Shown here piece after piece: positions 53,510-61,218 of a stretch of 64,000 bases of DNA. Under the pieces are notes generated by a model, which saw only the letters and a list, made by a program, of their open reading frames with translations, had not been told where the DNA came from and did no database searches. The translations under genes and the position numbers were made by a program. Positions within the stretch are counted from its first letter, which is position 1. Each line of letters opens with the position of its first letter. The stretch comes from Chitinophagaceae bacterium (GTDB lineage: Bacteria > Bacteroidota > Bacteroidia > Chitinophagales > Chitinophagaceae): the NCBI GenBank assembly GCA_016708765.1, contig JADJFD010000001.1, positions 496,001 to 560,000 on the forward strand, written 5' to 3'.

Positions 53510-55048
53510 TTATTTTACGATGTTAAAGAACCTTTTCCATCTTGGTGATCCATCATAACTGAACCAGATCATCCAGGCTTTTCCAACAATTCTATCTTCC
53601 GGCACAAAACCCCAGAACCTTGAGTCCTGCGATTGATGACGGTTATCTCCCATCATCCAGTAATAATCCATTTTGAAAGTGTAGCTAGTTGTTTCTTTTC
53701 CATTGATAAAATACTTACCGCCTTTTACAACAAGATCATTCTTCTCATAAACTCTTATCACCCGTTGATAAATGCTGTAAGTGCTATCATTCAAAATTAT
53801 TGCACTTCCTTTTTTAGGAACCCAAATCTTACCATAATTATCAACCGTCCATTTATTATTATAAACATAGTCTTCGAATGCAGCATTGTATGCTGGCAAA
53901 GTATCTACAATTGGTTGTATACTTTTAATTAGTGGAGACGCTTTCATTTTCTCCTCCGATTTCGCAGTAAGCAGTAACCTGTATCGGTTATTATTCATTG
54001 CCATACTTTCTTGTGGATTGAAAATATCAATATCAAATTCGCTTTTTGCAAAATCACCATCTAATGGCTGCGTAGTTGTAACATCATAATCCAATTGCGA
54101 ATAAGGCGGCAATTTTTGCTTTTCTCCGTTTAAATAAACATCACTGTTTATTATTTGAACTGTATCGCCAGCAACAGCTACACATCGTTTGATATAGTTG
54201 TCTGTTTTATCAACCGGATGAACAGCCAAGGGATATTGTTCGGGATCGTTTAAAATAATTTGTCGTCCTTTATCAACATCTCCATTTCCTAATTCACGGC
54301 AAAGCTGATAGTAAGGATGTTTTGATTGATAATCATCTTTATTGATAACCGTATCACCGGAAGGAAAATTAAACACAACCACATCGCCTCTTTTAGGTGA
54401 AGTGCCAAACCATCTTGTGTATGGAATTTTTATTGCTTCAGAATATGACTTTCTGGTGCTGCCCGGAAGATAATTATGAACAAACGGAACAGATAATGGT
54501 GTGTTTGGAATTCTTGGTCCGTAGCTTAGTTTGCTTACAAAAAGAAAATCTTTTATCAGTAATGTTTTTTCCATTGAACCAGATGGAATAGTATAAGCTT
54601 CAAAAACAAATGTTCTTATCAAAGTAGCAGCTACTATTGCAAAAATGGCAGCATCTACCCATTCTCTCCAGGCTTTTTTCTTATGTTTCTTAACAGCTTC
54701 TGGCCCGATGTATTTAGGATTTTCTTTTATTGCCAAGTATGGAAAATAAACTGATGCCGTTAATGATGCAGCCGTGTGATGACCTAGGCCAAACTTTCCG
54801 AACAGTTTAGCAAATTCTATAAAAATACCGGGACTAATAAACCAGCCAACAACGGGAATAAACTGCCAGAAAACCCAATGCTTTGGTCGTTGAGCCAGAT
54901 CCTGCATCACCCATGTGTTATAAAAGGGAACGTAGGCCTTCCAAGCTGGAACACCAGCTTTTTCAAAAAGCTTAGCGAAACCAAATGAAGGAAGAAAAAC
55001 AATCAGCGTACCTATCAAATAAACTATAAAAAAATGAGTAAGGGGCAT
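53510..55048 (-). CDS. lepB: signal peptidase I
   Basis: A 512-residue type I signal peptidase that removes signal peptides at the periplasmic face. The N-terminal part (1-110) holds several hydrophobic segments of a DUF5684-like domain (FIVYLIGTLIVFLPSF, FWQFIPVVGWFISPGIFIEF). The catalytic Ser is in TIPSGSMEKTLL near 157, and the general-base Lys is in YIKRCVAVAGD near 287. A long insert (about 310-430) precedes the last motif MGDNRHQSQDSR. The insert is common in Bacteroidota. Promoter 21 bp upstream. Secure. Confidence 0.5.
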   Translation of the reverse strand: MPLTHFFIVYLIGTLIVFLPSFGFAKLFEKAGVPAWKAYVPFYNTWVMQDLAQRPKHWVFWQFIPVVGWFISPGIFIEFAKLFGKFGLGHHTAASLTASVYFPYLAIKENPKYIGPEAVKKHKKKAWREWVDAAIFAIVAATLIRTFVFEAYTIPSGSMEKTLLIKDFLFVSKLSYGPRIPNTPLSVPFVHNYLPGSTRKSYSEAIKIPYTRWFGTSPKRGDVVVFNFPSGDTVINKDDYQSKHPYYQLCRELGNGDVDKGRQIILNDPEQYPLAVHPVDKTDNYIKRCVAVAGDTVQIINSDVYLNGEKQKLPPYSQLDYDVTTTQPLDGDFAKSEFDIDIFNPQESMAMNNNRYRLLLTAKSEEKMKASPLIKSIQPIVDTLPAYNAAFEDYVYNNKWTVDNYGKIWVPKKGSAIILNDSTYSIYQRVIRVYEKNDLVVKGGKYFINGKETTSYTFKMDYYWMMGDNRHQSQDSRFWGFVPEDRIVGKAWMIWFSYDGSPRWKRFFNIVK

Positions 55049-55068
55049 GAGCCATATTTTAGTGCAGA

Positions 55069-55097
55069 CAAAAATATCGTAATTATATGCTTATCAA
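55069..55097 (-). promoter_or_regulatory. promoter of lepB
   Basis: On the minus strand TTG (55095-55097), 18-nt spacer, TATTTTTG (55069-55076), with the ATG 21 nt downstream. The spacer is slightly short. Confidence 0.5.
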
Positions 55098-55189
55098 AAT
55101 ATTAAACACAAAAGTTTTGTGAAACGGCTGTCAATAGCACATATTTATCGGTAAATGGAGTAAAATAAAGATTGAGTCTTGAAAAATTG

Positions 55190-56350
55190 CTATTTCGGCA
55201 TTACATAACTCTTCACATCTTCTGTAGTAATATTTTTACCAGACAAAATAACTAGTCTTTCCACTACATTTCTTAACTCTCTTATATTTCCAGTCCAATT
55301 ATATTCCTGTAATAGCTTGATAGCATCATCATCAATGGGTTTTTGTGCAATGCCATAATCTGAACAGATGTCCTCAAGAAACTTTTCAACCAGCATAGGA
55401 ATATCATCTCTCCTTTCATTCAAAGAAGGAACATGTATAAGAATTACACTAAGGCGATGATAAAGGTCAAGTCGAAAGTTTTTTTCTTCTACTTCTTTCA
55501 ACAAATCTTTATTGGTAGCGGCAATTACTCTTACATCTACACTTATGTCTTTCTCTGCACCTACTCTTGTAATTTTTCCCTCTTGCAAAGCTCTAAGCAC
55601 TTTTGCCTGAGCATTAGCACTCATATCACCAATCTCATCCAAGAAAAGTGTGCCGCCATTAGCCGTTTCAAATTTTCCTATTCTTTGTTTTATAGCAGAA
55701 GTAAAAGAGCCTTTCTCATGTCCGAATAATTCACTTTCGATTAATTCGGATGGTATAGCGGCACAGTTAACTTCTACAATGGGAGCAGAAGCTCTGTTAC
55801 TTTTTTCATGCACCCATCTTGCTACCAACTCCTTACCTACTCCGTTATCCCCTGTTATTAATATTCTTGCATCCGTTGGAGCTACTTTTTCAATTGTCTC
55901 TTTTATCTTTTTAATAGGAGAAGATTCACCGATCATTTCCTGTACCCGGCTCACTCTTCTTTTCAGCACTTTGGCTTCGGAAACCAGTGTGCTTTTATCC
56001 ATTGCATTACGTATCGTAATTAGCAGGCGATTAAGGTCCGGTGGTTTGGAAATGTAATCATAAGCTCCTTTTTTTACAGCTTCTACGGCCGTTTCAATAT
56101 TTCCGTGACCAGAAATCATGATGATTGGAACATCGGCATTTACTTCGCCGGCCTTTTCTAAAAATTCTATGCCATCCATTTTTGGCATCTTAATATCGCA
56201 AAGAACTAGATCAAAAGTTTTTTCCTTAAATTTTTTCAACCCTTCTTCCCCGTCTGCTGCTTCATCAATTTTATATCCTTCAAACGATAAAATTTCGGTC
56301 AGGGTTTTACGAATCGCCTTTTCATCATCAATAATAAGTATATCAGCCAT
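55190..56350 (-). CDS. NtrC-like response regulator without GAFTGA or helix-turn-helix
   Basis: A 386-residue two-domain regulator. The receiver (1-120) has the phosphoacceptor Asp 52 in LVLCDIKMPKMDG and the usual Lys in SKPP near 102. The AAA+ domain follows: Walker A GDNGVGKE at 167-174, Walker B GGTLFLDE at 232-239, and arginine-finger helix RELRNVVERL near 360. The loop that normally reads GAFTGA and contacts sigma-54 is GSFTSA (214-219), and the protein ends at VKSYVMPK with no Fis-type DNA-binding domain. It therefore probably does not activate sigma-54 in the classical way. Its sensor kinase is not in the window. It is upstream of nothing on its strand; pdhB lies before it. Confidence 0.5.
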   Translation of the reverse strand: MADILIIDDEKAIRKTLTEILSFEGYKIDEAADGEEGLKKFKEKTFDLVLCDIKMPKMDGIEFLEKAGEVNADVPIIMISGHGNIETAVEAVKKGAYDYISKPPDLNRLLITIRNAMDKSTLVSEAKVLKRRVSRVQEMIGESSPIKKIKETIEKVAPTDARILITGDNGVGKELVARWVHEKSNRASAPIVEVNCAAIPSELIESELFGHEKGSFTSAIKQRIGKFETANGGTLFLDEIGDMSANAQAKVLRALQEGKITRVGAEKDISVDVRVIAATNKDLLKEVEEKNFRLDLYHRLSVILIHVPSLNERRDDIPMLVEKFLEDICSDYGIAQKPIDDDAIKLLQEYNWTGNIRELRNVVERLVILSGKNITTEDVKSYVMPK

Positions 56351-56632
56351 TTGGATTTATTTATGCGTAAAAATAAATGATTTGAGTCGAAAGATGTTGT
56401 TGCAAGAATTTGCAGTTTGGATAAGTAGTGAAAAGAATGTGCCAAAAAAAATAGAAGCCGGGTAGAAACCAAGCCTCGTTTTTAAAATCCAATATCCTAT
56501 GAAAAACCGAAACGAAGATAGAGTATAAAAACCAAAAGGTTGCATGATTAACCTAAGTATTTTTTTAGTTTACACAAAAAAAAGCTCCGAAAAATTCATC
56601 AGAGCCTTTAAAAAAATTTATTTTTTAAAATA
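56351..56632. other. 282-bp gap with the pdhB terminator
   Basis: Holds the GCTCCGA/TCAGAGC hairpin (56584-56605) with a minus-strand T-run, which ends pdhB. The rest, upstream of the regulator gene, has no clear gene; a 62-codon frame at 56357-56545 lacks any support. Confidence 0.5.
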
Positions 56633-57622
56633 TTATTTCTGTAGATACATTACTTCTTTTACCAGCTTAACGGTTCTTGGCACATCGGGTAATGCAGCAG
56701 CTACAAGGTTTGGGGCATAATGTAAAGGTGCGTCTGCAGCAGTAATTCGGCGAATTGGCGCATCCAGATAATCAAATCCTTCTTTTTGTATTCTGTACGT
56801 TATTTCAGATGAAACAGAAGCAAAGGGCCACTGTTCTTCAACAATGACAAGACGATTAGTTTTCTTTACACTTTCAAGAATTGTCATCCAATCCAAAGGG
56901 CGGATCGTACGCAAATCAATTACCTCGGCACTAATTCCCTCTTTTTCCAGTTCATCAGCAGCAGCAAGTGCAACTTTCATCATTTTATTGAAAGAAACAA
57001 TGGTTACATCCCGACCAGCCTTCTTAATATCAGCTTTACCTAATTCTATGTAGTACTCTTCTTCAGGAATTTCCATTTTGTCGCCATACATCTGCTCACT
57101 TTCCATAAACATTATTGGATCTTCTTCATACCGAATAGCCTGTTTAAGCAATCCTTTCGCATCGTATCCATTGCTAGGAGAAACAACCTTGAGTCCTGGG
57201 ATGTTAGCATAAAGAGCTTCAAAAGCAGTAGAATGCTGTGCTCCAAGCTGGCCTGCTGACCCGTTTCCACCTCTGAAAACAATAGGACATGAAATCTGTC
57301 CACCACTCATTGCCAACATTTTAGAAGCCGTATTTAATATTTGATCTAAAGCAAGAACTGCGAAATTCCATGTCATGTATTCAACTACGGGTCTTAAACC
57401 ATTTTGTGCTGATCCAACTGCTATAGCAGTAAAACCAAGTTCTGCGATTGGAGTATCGATAACCCTTTTAGGTCCAAATTCGGCCAACATACCCTGGCTT
57501 ACTTTATAAGCTCCGTTGTATTCTGCCACTTCTTCTCCCATCAAGTAAACCCTTTCGTCTCTTCTCATTTCTTCACTCATTGCTTCTCTTAGGGCATCCC
57601 GAAATGCGATTGATCTTGCCAT
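56633..57622 (-). CDS. pdhB: pyruvate dehydrogenase E1 component subunit beta
   Basis: The beta subunit of the thiamine-diphosphate E1 that decarboxylates pyruvate and acetylates lipoyl-E2. The 329 residues fit the E1-beta family: ALREAMSEEMRRDERVYLMGEE at the N-terminus, GEEVAEYNGAYKVSQG (Glu for TPP), RGGNGSAGQLGAQHS near 118, and the C-terminal EVIDLRTIRPLDW near 239. The alpha subunit and E2 are not nearby. A -7 box (TAAATTTG, 57647-57654 minus) lies upstream. lipA in this window supplies lipoylation to its complex. Confidence 0.5.
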   Translation of the reverse strand: MARSIAFRDALREAMSEEMRRDERVYLMGEEVAEYNGAYKVSQGMLAEFGPKRVIDTPIAELGFTAIAVGSAQNGLRPVVEYMTWNFAVLALDQILNTASKMLAMSGGQISCPIVFRGGNGSAGQLGAQHSTAFEALYANIPGLKVVSPSNGYDAKGLLKQAIRYEEDPIMFMESEQMYGDKMEIPEEEYYIELGKADIKKAGRDVTIVSFNKMMKVALAAADELEKEGISAEVIDLRTIRPLDWMTILESVKKTNRLVIVEEQWPFASVSSEITYRIQKEGFDYLDAPIRRITAADAPLHYAPNLVAAALPDVPRTVKLVKEVMYLQK

Positions 57623-57687
57623 TATTTATTATCTTTTTTGGTGTGGCAAATTTAAGAGGGAAAGCGGATAATACCTAAAAAGGTAAA

Positions 57688-57709
57688 GCCTGAACTTGAA
57701 GGTTCAGGC
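57688..57709 (-). terminator. terminator after the small lipoprotein gene
   Basis: GCCTGAAC (57688-57695) pairs with GTTCAGGC (57702-57709), 26 bp after the stop of the 57735 gene; on the minus strand TTTACCTTTTT follows. Confidence 0.5.
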
Positions 57710-57734
57710 CTTGAAAAATAAGATTTTACACCTC

Positions 57735-58205
57735 TTACTTAAGACAACCAGGCGCATATTTATCAGTGATACGTTTAATATCTGCATTAGTTAAGGTTGC
57801 TGCATCGTTGATGTTTGGATACATCCCTTCAATTTTTCCTAACATGCAATCACAATATCTTTGTGAAACACTTGTACTCCTTCCAGCTTTAACTGCCTCT
57901 CTCACACAATTTGTCATAAAAGCATCTCTTTCTGATTGAGGCCATTCGCTGTCATCTTGACCATTTATAGATTCTACGTCTGCTTTGCTGTTGCCATCTT
58001 CATCCAATTCATCAGCGTTGGCGTTAGTTTTTTCTTTGTAATCAGTTTCTGTTTTCTCGTCATTATCAGCTTTATCTACTTTATCATCTACACTTTGATA
58101 GTCATCTTTCGTCTTATTTTCAGTCTTGTTTTCTTTTGAGTTTTCTTTGCTCTTACAAGAAACAAGAAAACCGAATACCATTAAAACGATTAATACTTTT
58201 TTCAT
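57735..58205 (-). CDS. small lipoprotein of unknown function
   Basis: A 156-residue lipoprotein. Lipobox FLVSCKS with Cys near 17. The next 75 residues are a very charged Lys/Glu/Asp linker (ENKTENKTKDD, KADNDEKTETD). The C-terminal half has four Cys (MTNCVREAVK, YCDCMLGKIEG, YAPGCLK) that could form two disulfides. No motif identifies a function. It is followed by a terminator and then pdhB on the same strand. Confidence 0.5.
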   Translation of the reverse strand: MKKVLIVLMVFGFLVSCKSKENSKENKTENKTKDDYQSVDDKVDKADNDEKTETDYKEKTNANADELDEDGNSKADVESINGQDDSEWPQSERDAFMTNCVREAVKAGRSTSVSQRYCDCMLGKIEGMYPNINDAATLTNADIKRITDKYAPGCLK

Positions 58206-58269
58206 AAATGAGGTTTTGGTTATTATTTTGAAACAACAAAATAATCAATATAGGCCAATAGAAAAAATA

Positions 58270-59379
58270 TTACTCAAGTATTAGAAATCTTTCGCCGGTC
58301 GGTCCAACTCTGTAAAACCTCTTACCTTCAACAAGCAAAGCTTCGCTATGTCCTTTACTGTGATGGACATCGGTATTAATCAATTTGCCGCCGAACAAAA
58401 CACTTATTGTATCTGCAACTACTGTGTGTCCTGTTGCAATGTGCTTTACTCTATAAAAAGATAGTGTACTATCAATTTGTGTAATTGCAGGTTTTTGCTT
58501 TCCATAATAACCTCTGTACCAAAATGGGCCTAAATCGCTGTAAAGAATTTCCACTTTCGGGTCTTTATAATTAAAAGTTGTATCACTATAAAAAGGTCTT
58601 ACAAGCTTATTAATTTTACTTACGGGTAATTCCATATAATTCACCACATCGGAAATGCCCGCATGCATGAATAAAATATTGCCTATTTTTTCTGTTACAT
58701 TTTTTGTCCTAAGCCACCGGCCCAATTCTGTCTTATCACTATAGAGATTGAGATAGCTTTCATTCATTAACGAAGCACTTTGCATATACTTACGATGCAC
58801 ATACCGGAGATCATTATTCAAATTCATAATCTCATGATTCCCTAAAATAAAATGCACATAGCCTCCTGCAGTTTTTGCTTTTTCTTCTAAAGAATAAATT
58901 AGCCAAAGAACTTCTGTAACAAGAGTTCCTCTGTCAACAAAATCACCTGTTAGTACAAGGTGTCCATTCCCAAAAGTCCAATTGAAATTTTCGTCAATAA
59001 TATTATTGCCTTGTAGCAATTGCCTAAAAGCTTTGAATTCGCCTTCTATATCAGAAACAACAAACATTTTATTTTCTCCTGAGAAATCGGTCTTTTCATT
59101 CTGAAGATCTTTTTTCAATGCTACTTCGAATGTTATATCAGCTTTGTCTGTTGCTATAGTTAATTTAATACTTTCCTTTTGCGATTGTGACACACTGTCA
59201 ACTTTAAGCTTACTGACTCCATTGTCATCAAAAATATAATTGACATAAACTTTATCATTTTTGTAAATGACATAAGGCCCATCAATCTGGCCATTACCTG
59301 GCATTCTATCAACTTTTTTATTCGACATAAAAAAAACAGCTAATACCAAGGGAATAAATAAGGTAATTAATCTCTTCAT
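58270..59379 (-). CDS. exported metallophosphoesterase (calcineurin-like)
   Basis: A 369-residue protein with an N-terminal hydrophobic anchor or signal (LITLFIPLVLAVFFM). The calcineurin-like motifs are in order: DIEGEFKAF near 120 (metal Asp), TGDFVDRGTLV near 155, LGNHEIMNLN near 183, and GHTVV near 318. Likely dinuclear-metal phosphoesterase of the symmetrical tetraphosphatase or Ser/Thr phosphatase type acting in the envelope; the substrate is unknown. Upstream is a 370-bp gap. Confidence 0.5.
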   Translation of the reverse strand: MKRLITLFIPLVLAVFFMSNKKVDRMPGNGQIDGPYVIYKNDKVYVNYIFDDNGVSKLKVDSVSQSQKESIKLTIATDKADITFEVALKKDLQNEKTDFSGENKMFVVSDIEGEFKAFRQLLQGNNIIDENFNWTFGNGHLVLTGDFVDRGTLVTEVLWLIYSLEEKAKTAGGYVHFILGNHEIMNLNNDLRYVHRKYMQSASLMNESYLNLYSDKTELGRWLRTKNVTEKIGNILFMHAGISDVVNYMELPVSKINKLVRPFYSDTTFNYKDPKVEILYSDLGPFWYRGYYGKQKPAITQIDSTLSFYRVKHIATGHTVVADTISVLFGGKLINTDVHHSKGHSEALLVEGKRFYRVGPTGERFLILE

Positions 59380-59749
59380 AATATTAATTTTTCCTTTAAA
59401 GTGTTATATTTAAAAGACAGTGACAACTCTATAAATGGTTGCTTGTTCTACTACTCAAATTACATAAAAAGTTCTACAAGGTTAGGTTGAATTTTGTTGA
59501 CTAATATCAACTATGTAGGTATAAAATATTAATGTATAGAAGAACTTTCCTTAAAAAGGTAAATATATTTTGCAAATACATTTACTGGAACTAACTTAAC
59601 GTTGTAAACAAATTTAAATATTTGATTTATCTCGAAAAGAATGCCTGTTTTCACAGGCATTTTTATTTCTATGTATTCTTAAAACCCAATTTTAACTCTT
59701 ACATCAAAGACTTTAGAGCATCACAACCGCTTTTTTACATAACCGTTGC
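59380..59749. other. 370-bp gap with one intrinsic terminator
   Basis: No gene evident. A hairpin with 8-bp arms (59641-59648 with 59653-59660) and T-rich sequence on the plus strand lies at 59641-59668; it can end GNAT on the minus strand (weak T-run) or an unannotated plus-strand RNA. A TAAATTTG minus-strand -7-like box is at 59609-59616 without a -33 partner. Confidence 0.5.
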
Positions 59750-60298
59750 CTATTGGAGTCTAGAATAAATAACACTATCGTAAAATTTTTCATTAAAATA
59801 ATACTCTTCTTTCAAATACCCTTCTTGCACAAAACCAGTTGCTTCAAGGACAGCAGCCGAGGGACTGTTACCTGCTTTTATTCTTGCTTCCACACTATGC
59901 AATTTCATGTTGCTAAATCCGTAATCTAGTACTTTAAAAATCGCTTCTTTCATCAATCCTTTTCTCCAGTGGTCTGGATGAAGCAAGTAACCTATTTCAG
60001 CTCTGTGATGCTGCTTGACAATATTCCAAAAACAAATAGTTCCGATTATTTTATCTGGAACTGAATCGAGTGCAATTCCCCACATTATTGATTCTGCCTG
60101 CCGGATTGATTCATTTACTCTAGTCAAAAGTTCTTCTACCTCTTTTATATCCTTTGCCGGTTCTTTACCAATTAAACGTAACACATTCTCATCTGAACGA
60201 AGAAAGAACAATTCGTTAGTGTCGTCGTTGTTTAGTTGTCTCAGAATAAGTCTTTCTGTAACCAAAACCGGAAAAACTGAGAAATCTAGATTCAGCAT
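59750..60298 (-). CDS. GNAT-family acetyltransferase (RimJ/RimL type)
   Basis: A 182-residue acetyl-CoA-dependent N-acetyltransferase. LVTERLILRQLNNDD near 12 is the start typical of the RimJ/RimL group, the acetyl-CoA loop region is RAEIGYLLHPDHWRKGLMKEA near 95-115, and EARIKAGNSPSAAVLEATGF near 138 is the following motif B. Substrate (protein N-terminus, sugar or amine) unknown. It is single and unlinked to its neighbours, and convergent with nothing. Confidence 0.5.
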   Translation of the reverse strand: MLNLDFSVFPVLVTERLILRQLNNDDTNELFFLRSDENVLRLIGKEPAKDIKEVEELLTRVNESIRQAESIMWGIALDSVPDKIIGTICFWNIVKQHHRAEIGYLLHPDHWRKGLMKEAIFKVLDYGFSNMKLHSVEARIKAGNSPSAAVLEATGFVQEGYLKEEYYFNEKFYDSVIYSRLQ

Positions 60299-60365
60299 AA
60301 CTTAATAATATTGAAAATATAATGTTATTGATAAGTTGATTCTACTGCAGATTCTTCTATTTAGT

Positions 60366-61090
60366 TTATTGAACAGAAGTTTCAACAATAAAATTTATAG
60401 TATCCTTCGGGCCACCGCATTCAAGCATTGAGTTTCCATACTTAGGATCTTTTGTACCAAGATAAGGATTACGAACATCCTTTGTTTTGCTTAACCAGTT
60501 TCCAGGCTTATCACCATCAAAAGCCATAGGACATTCCTGCCAATAAACTTTAGCACCATCATATTTCACAATTACAAGAAGGTTACGAATATTATCTGAT
60601 AGAATATTCAACGATCCTCTTTTCTCTGTAAGAGAAGGGTCAGCAAGAATAGCCTCCAATTCATTTTTTGCATTATTATAAGGATCAAGGGCAGTTTGAT
60701 AGATCAATGTATCCTTTTTATTTCATCAAGATTTAAACTATCGAAAGCAAACTTCAAGTTATCGCCAGCCTTGCTAATAACTGCCGTGTCCCAGTTCACA
60801 AATCCCTCGGTCATATCATAATAAGCTGATAGCAGAGAACCTATGGATTTATTAAAAGCCTCGCTATGCTTGCTTACAGCCAATGGTGGGGGTTTAGGCC
60901 CGGAGTTATTTGAACTTTTTTTGTTGCCAAAAATAAAGAACTGCAGAAGCCCCACTGCAAGCAGTAAGATGGCAAAAAGCATGGTCAGGCCATTTACCCC
61001 TTTTGTATTTTTGACAAAAATTCTAACAATTCCAAGAGCAATAATTAATGCCGGCAATACAATTCCTAAGATTTCTATTACTTTCTTCAT
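60366..61090 (-). CDS. membrane-anchored DUF3347-like protein, frame broken
   Basis: Two frames join into one 241-residue protein when one A is added to the minus-strand A run (60715-60719): SLNLDEIKKDTLIYQTALDP. The first part has two membrane helices (about 8-26 and 33-52) and a Pro-rich linker; the rest is a periplasmic DUF3347-type domain, ending VYWQECPMAFDGDKPGNWLS, RNPYLG and SMLECGG. This CPMAF/NPY/MLxCG pattern resembles the metal-binding C-terminus of CusB-like proteins, so metal binding (copper or zinc) is a reasonable guess. The downstream piece could begin at TTG 60707, but the domain is cut by that, so a read error is better. Confidence 0.5.
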
Positions 61091-61138
61091 ATTTCCAAAA
61101 CAATTTATACTGTTAATATTTCAAAAGAAAAACAGATA

Positions 61139-61183
61139 CAAAGATAATCTCCTGCTTCCGCAAGTTGTAATCCTTTATTTTTG
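61139..61183. promoter_or_regulatory. divergent -7 boxes between the DUF3347 and ABC-F genes
   Basis: TATCTTTG on the minus strand (61139-61146) and TATTTTTG on the plus strand (61176-61183), both full TAnnTTTG matches. Neither has a TTG at ideal distance. Confidence 0.5.
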
Positions 61184-61218
61184 CGGATTGTTAAAATAAG
61201 AGGTCAAATAAGTATACT

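Noticed and set aside
56357..56545. 62-codon minus-strand ORF before the response regulator
   Set aside because: Low-complexity hydrophobic sequence without a conserved pattern.
59380..59749. tRNA or other structural RNA in the gap
   Set aside because: No cloverleaf elements or T-loop sequence found by eye.
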